A program made the translations under genes and the position numbers. DNA of 6,459 nucleotides from Deltaproteobacteria bacterium. Its GTDB lineage: Bacteria; Desulfobacterota; Binatia; UBA9968. Numbering within the stretch: position 1 is the first letter of the stretch; every line of letters starts with the position of its first letter. This document shows, one piece after another, positions 1 through 5,377 of the stretch. The stretch covers positions 912 to 7,370 of the forward strand of contig VBLN01000260.1 in the NCBI GenBank assembly GCA_005878685.1. The letters are read 5' to 3'. Below the pieces are notes generated by a model. It saw nothing but the letters and a program-made list of their open reading frames with translations. It had not been told where the DNA came from and did no database searches.

Positions 1-849
1 GGCCACGTCGTTAAAGTAATCATTATAGATCCCGTAATGGGTCGTCTGCCTGAACAGGATCAGCCTCTTTGGTTCCCCTGCATTTTCGTATAGCCGCACG
101 GATTGCTCCTCGGGAGTGACCGCATCGTTTTCGACCGCGATGAAGAGCGTCGCGCGCGGCGCGATCTTGTGGACGACGGAGATCGGGCTGAACTCCATAA
201 GCGCCTCGGCGCACTGAAGCGGCATCGTTTCCGGGATCTTGGCCTCGACTTCCTTTTTGATGGTCGTCGTCTTGCGCTCCGGTGTGGCGACCATGATTTC
301 CTCCCGCGCGCTGACAATTTCACCCGAACCCGTCAAGACGCGCTTCTTTCGATCCTCCTCGATACGTTTGAGATAGTCGACCCACTCATACTCCCGGCGC
401 ATGGAGTGAAGCCAGTCTCTCCCGTCGCTGATTCCCAGATAGCAAACCGCGCACTTGACCCGCTGGTCGATGGCCGCGACGTAGATGGCGTTGCCACCGC
501 CGGTCCCTCCCGAGCCGTAGGTCGCGATCCGGTTCGGATCGACCTCCGAGCGCGTCTGGAGATAGGTGATGCCGTTGCGGATGTCCTCAAGCTGCCATTG
601 AGGCATGATCCATCCCCGCTGCTTTCCTTCACTATCTCCCCACCCCCGATAGTCGAAGCACAGACAGGCATATCCCGCCGCACAGAGTTTCTCAAACATC
701 ATGATGTAGTGCTTGGCGTCTTTAAGCCCGAGAAAACCGGGCCCCTGAACGATGGCGGGCCAGGGTTTGTCTTTATCACTAGCGGGAAAATAGAGAACGC
801 CGCTGAGCTTGTCTCCCTCACTGTAGAAGCTTACTTTGTCTGTTCGCAT
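1..849 (-). CDS. alpha/beta hydrolase (CocE/dienelactone-hydrolase-like), 3' end cut by window
   Basis: Open for 283 codons from an ATG at 847-849 to the window edge with no stop, so the C-terminus lies outside; family members are about 300 aa, so little is missing. The fold is that of serine-type alpha/beta hydrolases, cytosolic esterases/peptidases: an oxyanion-loop region QGPGFLG (residues 35-41), the strand-turn FDYRGWGDSEG (65-75), a nucleophile elbow GSGGTGGGN (112-120), an acid at D242 in VENDAVTPEE, and a histidine at H271 in QTTHYG. There is no signal peptide. The elbow fits GxNuxGG only with T116 as nucleophile; S113 sits in YGSGG, with a bulky Tyr at the -2 position. Activity may therefore be unusual or lost. 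An AGGG-like ribosome site precedes the ATG. It is last of three co-directional genes after the oxidoreductase. The substrate is unknown; the fold call is firm, the catalytic call is not. Confidence 0.85.
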   Translation of the reverse strand, partial: MRTDKVSFYSEGDKLSGVLYFPASDKDKPWPAIVQGPGFLGLKDAKHYIMMFEKLCAAGYACLCFDYRGWGDSEGKQRGWIMPQWQLEDIRNGITYLQTRSEVDPNRIATYGSGGTGGGNAIYVAAIDQRVKCAVCYLGISDGRDWLHSMRREYEWVDYLKRIEEDRKKRVLTGSGEIVSAREEIMVATPERKTTTIKKEVEAKIPETMPLQCAEALMEFSPISVVHKIAPRATLFIAVENDAVTPEEQSVRLYENAGEPKRLILFRQTTHYGIYNDYFNDVA

Positions 850-872
850 TGCTAGACCCTTTCGTTCGCTTC

Positions 873-904
873 TTGAACGGTTCAAACCGCTCAAATCGTT
901 CAAC
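873..904. repeat. short nonamer tandem repeat with palindrome in the 58-base intergenic gap
   Basis: Three head-to-tail 9-base units, CGGTTCAAA (878-886), CCGCTCAAA (887-895) and TCGTTCAAC (896-904), fit a loose consensus CCGYTCAAA. The first unit overlaps a perfect palindrome TTGAAC-G-GTTCAA (873-885). The block sits between the oxidoreductase stop and the hydrolase start. It might be a small dispersed intergenic repeat or a weak RNA hairpin in the operon transcript; no poly-T follows, so it is not a standard terminator. Confidence 0.55.
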
Positions 905-907
905 TTG

Positions 908-1906
908 CTATGCGCGCAGGGCGGGCAGAACCTCTTTACCGAGGTAGTCGATCTGCTGGTACCAGTCGGCGTAGCGGAACCTCAGATCGTAAACGATGTG
1001 ATTAAGGCCGGCGTCTTCATATCTCTTCGTGTCGCGGGCGATATCCGCCGGTGTGCCGGCGATCAGCAGGCCTTCGATGTCCTCGACCTTGGAGAAGGTG
1101 CCGGATGCCGGCTTGACCCAAGTTTTCTTGCTCGGGGCGTTGCCCTCGTTGATCAGACCCTTGACGTTAACCTTGCTGAGCGCGACGTCTCTGTTCTTAT
1201 CGATGCTGGTGATGGGGATGGCGCCGGTGGTGACCATGGGCCGTCCCGCCAGCTTGCACTGCTCTTCGAGGTACTTGACCATCTTATTAAATGTAGCCGT
1301 GGGAATACGTCCGGGCATCCAGCCGTCGCAGTAATCCGCCGCGCGGCGGCAGGAGGCCGGCGTTCCGCCGCCGTACCAAATCGGAATCTTTTTGCTCGGC
1401 GTCGGTTTGAGCTCGACGTCTTTGAAGTCGTAGTAGTCGTCTTTGTAGGTGATCTTTTCACCGGCCCAGAATCGGCGGCAGAGCTGGGCGTTGACTTTCG
1501 CTATGTTGGCGCGATCTTGCAGAGTCGTCTTCTTATAACCCGCCGCTTCGAATTCATGGGGAAAGGTGCCGAGACCGAGACCCATGATGATATTGCTGTC
1601 GCACAGTGTGCTGAGGCCCGCCATGGCTTGCGCCAAATGAATCGGGTGGCGGTGCGAGATCATCGTGCCCGTGCCGAGAGTAAGTTTCTTACAAACCGTC
1701 GCGACGGCTGCGAGTATCAACAGTCCTTCGATATGGGTATTGTCCTCGCCTTCCATCCCGTGCGGTTCGAAGACCAGATGGTCTCTGACCCAAACGGAAT
1801 CAAAGCCGTAAGCCTCGGCCTTCTTCGATCCTTCGATGCACCTTTCGGCCGAGCCATATTCGCAAAAGTGGGGCAACAGTAATCCGAATTTCAACTTGGT
1901 TGCCAT
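908..1906 (-). CDS. LLM-class flavin-dependent oxidoreductase (luciferase-like monooxygenase fold)
   Basis: The 332-residue product matches the bacterial luciferase-like family (Pfam Bac_luciferase, PF00296), a TIM barrel that binds FMN or F420. Visible family segments are the N-terminal strand KFGLLLPHF (6-14), AEAYGFDSVWVRDHLV (30-45), the TGTMISHRHPIHLAQ region (79-93), the glycine-rich IIMGLGLG (106-113), KIPIWYGGGTP (173-183), ADYCDGWMPG (190-199) and the C-terminal GTPADIARDTKRYEDAGLNH (284-303). Length is normal, and there is no signal peptide, so it is cytosolic. The start is supported by AGGAG about 8 bases upstream of the ATG. It lies 19 bases after the regulator gene and before the hydrolase, so it is probably co-transcribed. 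Such enzymes are F420-dependent reductases/dehydrogenases or FMN-dependent monooxygenases; cofactor and substrate cannot be told apart here. Confidence 0.92.
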   Translation of the reverse strand: MATKLKFGLLLPHFCEYGSAERCIEGSKKAEAYGFDSVWVRDHLVFEPHGMEGEDNTHIEGLLILAAVATVCKKLTLGTGTMISHRHPIHLAQAMAGLSTLCDSNIIMGLGLGTFPHEFEAAGYKKTTLQDRANIAKVNAQLCRRFWAGEKITYKDDYYDFKDVELKPTPSKKIPIWYGGGTPASCRRAADYCDGWMPGRIPTATFNKMVKYLEEQCKLAGRPMVTTGAIPITSIDKNRDVALSKVNVKGLINEGNAPSKKTWVKPASGTFSKVEDIEGLLIAGTPADIARDTKRYEDAGLNHIVYDLRFRYADWYQQIDYLGKEVLPALRA

Positions 1907-1925
1907 GTCGCTTCTCCTTTTCTAA

Positions 1926-2768
1926 TCACGTCCCATATCCTTCTAAAAGCTTGTCCAGATCGTTCAAGGCTTTGATCGAATCGGCTTTTTTGGTCCAGGC
2001 CACGGCGATGGCCAGGGCATTGACCAGTGAAAAAGCCGGCGTCAAGGAATTCACCGTCGTGTGAAGGCCGCGCTTGGCGAAAAGACAGACGTTCGCGGCC
2101 TTGGCGATCGCCGAGCTGGGAAAATCGGTGATGCCCAAGACCGGCGCTCCGACTTTCTTGGCGTGGTGCAAGGCGGTCTGAACTTCCCGCGGCACGTTCA
2201 CGAAGTCGATCGCGATCAGAACGTCGCGCCGCTCCATGAACGCGAGCTGCTCCAAAAGCGACGTGCCGCCGGTTAAAAATATCCAGTGAACCTCTTTTTT
2301 GACGCGGACGAGGCGGAAGTGAAGCAGATACGCAAGCGCCATGGAAGCGTTAAGGCCGATGATGAATACTCTTTGGGCGCGCCAGATGATCTCCACGGCC
2401 TTCTGGAAGTCCGGCGACGACGCGGCCTGGAGCGTCTCCTGCAAGAGCACGATGTCGCGCTTGATGAGCCGGGCGAAAATATTTTCGTCGTTGCCGAGCT
2501 CGGCGAAGGTTTCTTCCATGCGCGAGGCCACGCGCAGCTTCCGGCGCATCTCTTTCTGGATCTCGCGCCGGAAGTGGGGGAAGCCTTTGTAACCCAGGCT
2601 CTTGGCGAATCGCACGACGGTCGATTTACTGACCCCTACGGCCTGGGCAAGATCGCTTACATTGGATAGCAACAGGGCCGAGCTATCAGTTTGGAGATAG
2701 TGACCGAGCCTTTTTTGGGCTCCGTTGAGCGAAGCCGTTTTGGCAAAAATCTGTTTAATAGCGGACAT
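1926..2768 (-). CDS. MurR/RpiR family transcriptional regulator
   Basis: The 280-residue protein has the two-domain layout of the family. An N-terminal RpiR helix-turn-helix (about 1-77) has its recognition segment in SNVSDLAQAVGVSKSTVVRF (35-54) followed by KSLGYKGFPHFRREI. A C-terminal SIS domain (about 120-255) has the strand-loop RVFIIGLNASMALAY (133-147) and LGITDFPSSAIAKAANVCLF (211-230). SIS domains usually bind phosphorylated sugars or related effectors, which set DNA binding. The N-terminus from this ATG matches family starts, so the start is good, although no Shine-Dalgarno is visible. It is first gene of the leftward operon and divergent from the bicupin gene, the classic position of a local regulator. 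An inverted repeat over its own start suggests autorepression (inference). Confidence 0.93.
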   Translation of the reverse strand: MSAIKQIFAKTASLNGAQKRLGHYLQTDSSALLLSNVSDLAQAVGVSKSTVVRFAKSLGYKGFPHFRREIQKEMRRKLRVASRMEETFAELGNDENIFARLIKRDIVLLQETLQAASSPDFQKAVEIIWRAQRVFIIGLNASMALAYLLHFRLVRVKKEVHWIFLTGGTSLLEQLAFMERRDVLIAIDFVNVPREVQTALHHAKKVGAPVLGITDFPSSAIAKAANVCLFAKRGLHTTVNSLTPAFSLVNALAIAVAWTKKADSIKALNDLDKLLEGYGT

Positions 2769-2783
2769 GAAACTTTTGTCTCA
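2768..2783. promoter_or_regulatory. candidate RpiR operator: imperfect inverted repeat at the regulator start
   Basis: TGAAAC-TTTT-GTCTCA has six-base arms matching at five of six positions. It runs from the first base of the regulator's start codon to the edge of its -10 box. A related sequence, GAAAC, six T, GTC, lies at 2795-2808 inside the spacer and -35 of the same promoter, and a looser GACA-N9-TGTC lies at 2829-2845 over the -35 and spacer of the bicupin promoter. Position over the transcription start fits repression. Assigning it to the adjacent regulator is inference. Confidence 0.5.
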
Positions 2784-2810
2784 ATTATCGTACGGAAACT
2801 TTTTTGTCAA
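2784..2810 (-). promoter_or_regulatory. sigma70-type promoter for the regulator operon
   Basis: On the minus strand a perfect TTGACA (2805-2810) is followed after 15 bases by GATAAT (2784-2789), five of six to consensus. The spacer is shorter than the ideal 17. Transcription would begin near 2777, leaving only about 8-11 bases before the ATG at 2768, so the regulator mRNA would be almost leaderless. Confidence 0.6.
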
Positions 2811-2826
2811 TGCCGTCAGGCTGCGG

Positions 2827-2853
2827 TTGACAGATTTTTTTTGTCGCGATAAT
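2827..2853 (+). promoter_or_regulatory. sigma70-type promoter for the bicupin/solute-binding operon
   Basis: A perfect TTGACA (2827-2832) is followed after 15 bases, including eight consecutive T, by GATAAT (2848-2853). The alternative -10 TAATAA (2850-2855) would give a 17-base spacer but only three of six matches. The likely start near 2860 gives a leader of about 30 bases. This promoter is the mirror image of the regulator promoter about a centre at 2818/2819. Confidence 0.62.
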
Positions 2854-2878
2854 AAATCGAGAGACTGTCCGATTAGCG

Positions 2879-2884
2879 AGGAGG
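2879..2884 (+). promoter_or_regulatory. perfect Shine-Dalgarno for the bicupin gene
   Basis: AGGAGG lies seven bases before the ATG at 2892. This fixes the start and predicts strong translation, in contrast to the regulator gene on the other side of the region. Confidence 0.85.
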
Positions 2885-2891
2885 AAGTTCC

Positions 2892-3950
2892 ATGGCGACC
2901 AAGATGACAAAAGAATTCCCGGTCCATCCCTACGTTCAGTTCATGATGGACACCTACAGTCCTTACAAGAAGTGGGTCGAGTCGGAGGGCATCCCGATCA
3001 TCAGCGGCTCGTACGTTCCCGACGTGCGCGACGTCAAGCTGGGAGACTGGAAGCGGCGGGGCGTGAAAGGCGCCTATCTCTCGTTTTCGGATCAGATGGT
3101 GGCCGATGCTTATATTTGCGAGATTCCCGCCGGCGGCAACACCAAACCGCAGCGGCAGCTCTACGAAGAGATCGTCCTGATCGCCACGGGCCGCGGCGCG
3201 ACGACGATCTGGTACGATGGAACGCCGAAGCGGACTTTCGAATGGGAGCGGGGCAGCGTCTTTGCGATACCGTTGAATGCCTACCACCAGCATTTCAACG
3301 CGACCGGCAGCGAGCCGGCGCGCTTCATCTCGCTCACCAGCGCGCCGGTGGCTTTCGAGCTCTACCGCGACCCCGAATTCATCTTCAACACCAGCTACAT
3401 GTTCAAGGACCGTTTCGATCCCAAGGACGATGAATTTTTCAGCCGCGAGGGGAAATACCACACGGAATACTACGGCGGGATCTTCCACACCAATTTCATC
3501 GCCGACATCCGCAAGATCAATCTCGTGCCGCGCGAGAAGCGGGGCAAGGGCACGCGCAACATGTACATCCACATGGCGGGCAGCGCGATGCTCGCGCACG
3601 TGTCCCAGTTCCCCGTCGGGCGCTACAAGAAGGCCCACAAGCACGGGCCGGGGGCCCACGTGTGCCTGCTGGATTCAACCGGGTACACTTTGATGTGGGA
3701 TGAAGGCCAGGAGCCCAAGAGATATGACTGGCACGAAGGCAGCGTGGTTTGTCCGCCGGCCGGGACCTGGCACCAGCACTACAATACCGGCAACGTTCCG
3801 TGCAAGTTCGTCGCTTTACACGCCAACACGGCGGTGCAGAGGGAAGAGGGCGGCATCGATCAGATCGACTTCGATAACGAAGACACGTCGCTCAGAAAAA
3901 TGTACGAGGAAGAGTGCGCCAAGAACGGCGTCAAGCCGGATATGGGATGA
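2892..3950 (+). CDS. bicupin protein, putative metal-dependent enzyme
   Basis: The 352-residue protein has no signal peptide and carries two cupin barrels. Domain 1 (about 62-150) keeps the spacing of cupin motif 1, G81-x5-Q87-x-Q89-x3-E93-x6-G100, but both histidines of HxH are glutamine. Its motif 2 is G121-x5-P127-x-N129-xx-H132-xxx-N136. Domain 2 (about 225-312) looks metal-competent: G243-x5-H249-x-H251, a further H256 near where Glu is usual, and a perfect motif 2, G283-x5-P289-x-G291-xx-H294-xxx-N298. The C-terminal about 40 residues are acidic and probably peripheral. Two-barrel cupins include ring-cleaving dioxygenases, oxalate decarboxylases and isomerases, or non-catalytic binders; the exact role is not recognisable. 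It is first gene of the rightward operon, divergent from the RpiR regulator. Confidence 0.88.
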   Translation: MATKMTKEFPVHPYVQFMMDTYSPYKKWVESEGIPIISGSYVPDVRDVKLGDWKRRGVKGAYLSFSDQMVADAYICEIPAGGNTKPQRQLYEEIVLIATGRGATTIWYDGTPKRTFEWERGSVFAIPLNAYHQHFNATGSEPARFISLTSAPVAFELYRDPEFIFNTSYMFKDRFDPKDDEFFSREGKYHTEYYGGIFHTNFIADIRKINLVPREKRGKGTRNMYIHMAGSAMLAHVSQFPVGRYKKAHKHGPGAHVCLLDSTGYTLMWDEGQEPKRYDWHEGSVVCPPAGTWHQHYNTGNVPCKFVALHANTAVQREEGGIDQIDFDNEDTSLRKMYEEECAKNGVKPDMG

Positions 3951-3980
3951 GGAGATTTAGCTGCCGGCCGCGGTTCGCCT

Positions 3981-3986
3981 AGGAGG
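3981..3986 (+). promoter_or_regulatory. perfect Shine-Dalgarno pointing to an out-of-frame ATG (3992)
   Basis: AGGAGG lies five bases before ATG 3992-3994. That ATG opens a 23-codon frame, beginning MRARVPR and ending at TAG 4061-4063, that is not in frame with the solute-binding protein body. The GTG at 4020 that is in frame has no such site. The site therefore marks the ancestral start of the solute-binding gene. Confidence 0.8.
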
Positions 3987-4019
3987 TCTCTATGCGGGCT
4001 AGAGTGCCTCGCTCTAAGT

Positions 4020-5006
4020 GTGTTCCTTCTCCTTGGCCAAGCGACCGCCGCGGAACCCCCTAGAACCAATTCGCTCGACGAGCTGTACCAGAAAGCCAAC
4101 AGAGAGGGCGGTAAGCTCAACCTTTATGTCTCACTTTCTACCAGAGCCGAAGAGGTGATACCGCAGGCGTTCGAAAAGCGGTTCCCTGGCATCAAAGTGG
4201 ATCACGTGGATGCTACCTCCGATAAACTCGTCGCCCATGCCGTGGCCGAGGCCCGCGGGGGTAGGGTCTTGGGCGACGTCTTCGGCGGCACTCCCGGCTA
4301 CCTGGCGCAGATGAGAGAGCAACAACTTCTGGCAGATATCGTATTGCCCGAGGCCGGAATCTATCCGAGTCATCTCAAAGGATCTTTTTGGGTGGCCACG
4401 GACACGCAGTTCTACATCGCCGGCTGGAACACGAACCTGGTCAAGAAGGGCGAGGAACCCAAGCAATTTGAGGATCTGGCGGACCCGAAGTGGCTGGCAA
4501 AGCTAATCGCCGAGCCGCGCGACTTCCAGTTACTGATGGGGCTGGCTAAGCACAAGTTCCACAGCGATGAAAGGGCGAGCGAGCTGATGAAAAGAATTGC
4601 AGCGAACAAAGTGGAGTTTCATAAAGGCCACTCGCAGCTCATTGAGTTTTTGGTTGCGGGGCAAGCGCCGGTCTGCCTGACCTGCTACTCGCACCATTTT
4701 CCGCCCCGAATGAAGAAAGGCGCCCCGATTCAACCTGTGATAGCTGAGGGGGTTGGTGAGGTCGGCGGCGCTGTCTCTGTCTTGAAGGGGGCGCCCCATC
4801 CCAACACGGCGTTACTTTGGGCGCGTTGGGCGATCAGCGAAGAAGGCCAAAGAGTCTATGCCCTAGCCGGCGAGACTCCGGCCCATCCAAAAGTAGAACC
4901 GATTGAGAAAATTCGCCCGACAACTATTTACATGCTTAGCGCGGAGGATGTGAAAGAGTTCCCGAAGTACGAGAAGCTCTGGAAGGAGATCTTCCGACTG
5001 CGCTGA
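4020..5006 (+). CDS. ABC-type extracellular solute-binding protein, signal-peptide region frameshifted
   Basis: The 328-residue body matches the periplasmic family-1 (iron/thiamine/polyamine type) binding proteins: LYQKANREGGKLNLYVSLS (22-40), AFEKRFPGIKVDHVDA (50-65), the hinge-region DVFGG (86-90), FYIAGWNTNLV (131-141), FEDLADPKW (150-158), and the late ALLWARWAISEEGQRVYA region. Such proteins capture a ligand in the periplasm and deliver it to an ABC permease, but no permease or ATPase gene is in the window. The Tyr-Tyr pair of ferric-binding FbpA is absent (CYSHHF at 222-227), so iron is not supported. GTG 4020 is the only in-frame start and gives just MFLLLGQATA-AE, too short and uncharged for export. 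Skipping one base near 4013 from ATG 3992 would give MRARVPR-LSVFLLLGQATA-AE, a proper signal peptide. The true gene is thus probably 3992-5006 with a frameshift or sequence error. It lies downstream of the bicupin, probably in the same operon. Confidence 0.8.
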   Translation: MFLLLGQATAAEPPRTNSLDELYQKANREGGKLNLYVSLSTRAEEVIPQAFEKRFPGIKVDHVDATSDKLVAHAVAEARGGRVLGDVFGGTPGYLAQMREQQLLADIVLPEAGIYPSHLKGSFWVATDTQFYIAGWNTNLVKKGEEPKQFEDLADPKWLAKLIAEPRDFQLLMGLAKHKFHSDERASELMKRIAANKVEFHKGHSQLIEFLVAGQAPVCLTCYSHHFPPRMKKGAPIQPVIAEGVGEVGGAVSVLKGAPHPNTALLWARWAISEEGQRVYALAGETPAHPKVEPIEKIRPTTIYMLSAEDVKEFPKYEKLWKEIFRLR

Positions 5007-5009
5007 TTT

Positions 5010-5060
5010 GATTTTAGATTTTAGATTCATAACTCAACACTCAAAATTCAAAACTAAAAT
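5010..5060. repeat. AT-rich heptamer repeat block
   Basis: Two exact GATTTTA units (5010-5023) are followed by five in-phase degenerate heptamers from 5026: TTCATAA, CTCAACA, CTCAAAA, TTCAAAA, CTAAAAT. ATTTTAG in the first part is the complement of CTAAAAT in the last, so the block could pair weakly. It lies between the stop of the solute-binding gene and the tail of the minus-strand remnant. It contains no GC stem, so it is a poor intrinsic terminator. Confidence 0.6.
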
Positions 5061-5063
5061 TTG

Positions 5064-5193
5064 TCACTTGATGACTCGATCCGCCCGCGCGAGCACCTTG
5101 GGTGATATTGTCAGACCGATCTGCTTGGCCGCCTAGGTTAATCACGAACCGAAGCTTCGTTGGCCACTCCACCGGAAGATCGGTGGGCTTAGC
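5064..5193 (-). pseudogene. C-terminal remnant of an ABC_sub_bind-type (PF04392) substrate-binding protein
   Basis: Two adjoining frames together spell the well-known C-terminus of this family (typically KPADLPVEQPTKFELVINLKTAK, then a short tail ending near RADEVI). The minus-strand segment 5193-5134 reads AKPTDLPVEWPTKLRFVINL. The segment 5132-5064, in another frame, reads AAKQIGLTI then SPKVLARADRVIK and a TGA stop at 5064-5066. Restoring about two bases at the junction would rejoin the frames. Nothing recognisable of the remaining roughly 280 residues is present upstream (towards 5370), so the gene is both truncated and frameshifted. This is a different family from the solute-binding gene at 4020-5006, so it is not a duplication of its neighbour. 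It marks an old deletion or rearrangement point. Confidence 0.78.
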
Positions 5194-5336
5194 CGAAGCG
5201 GCTACCCGAGAAAAGACCCCGACCCGCTCTGCCCGATTCCCAGGAGAAGGCATCCGACAGAGCGCCGTCACGTCAACTTCGACTCGACTCCAGGTAGAGA
5301 TGGACATTGACTTCGGTCTGGAGTAGAAAAGTTTTT
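5194..5336. other. unassigned stretch between the remnant and the flavoprotein promoter region
   Basis: Short open frames cross this stretch on both strands, and none resembles a protein I recognise. It may hold more of the decayed binding-protein gene, but the translations in all minus-strand frames do not continue the family. No RNA gene, strong hairpin or clear promoter is seen. Confidence 0.4.
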
Positions 5337-5364
5337 TTGACACGTTGGTATCCTAGAACGTCAA
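5337..5364 (+). promoter_or_regulatory. TTGACA box with overlapping inverted repeat upstream of the flavoprotein
   Basis: A perfect TTGACA (5337-5342) follows a run of seven T. The -10 at standard distance is weak (GTCAAT, 5360-5365). An inverted repeat spans the same bases: left arm TTGACACGTT (5337-5346), right arm AACGTCAA (5357-5364). Eight bases pair if an AC dinucleotide bulges; ACGTT-N10-AACGT is the perfect core. It ends 13 bases before the ATG and could be an operator. The binding factor is unknown. Confidence 0.4.
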
Positions 5365-5377
5365 TGGAACCACACCT

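Noticed and set aside
103..855. 250-codon plus-strand frame at the left end
   Set aside because: It mirrors the minus-strand hydrolase, which has family motifs and a ribosome site; the plus frame has neither.
836..1882. Long plus-strand open frame (348 codons) opposite the oxidoreductase
   Set aside because: It is antisense to a clear LLM-family gene, its translation resembles no family, and its length is explained by codon bias of the real gene.
2781..3659. 292-codon minus-strand frame opposite the bicupin
   Set aside because: It is antisense to a recognisable two-cupin protein and runs through both promoters; its translation is Arg/Val/His-rich shadow sequence.
4000..4020. Programmed +1 frameshift like that of prfB
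   Set aside because: There is no stop codon at the shift point and no recognisable slippery codon; mutation or sequence error is simpler.
4020..5006. Ferric-iron binding protein of FbpA/FutA type
   Set aside because: The fold class fits, but the expected Tyr-Tyr iron ligands are not visible.
5007..5062. Intrinsic terminator after the solute-binding gene
   Set aside because: The possible pairing is entirely A/T, with no GC stem followed by a T run.
5041..5343. Intact 100-codon minus-strand gene
   Set aside because: Only the part at 5134-5193 resembles a protein family; it then leaves the family frame, so the stretch is a decayed remnant rather than a small gene.
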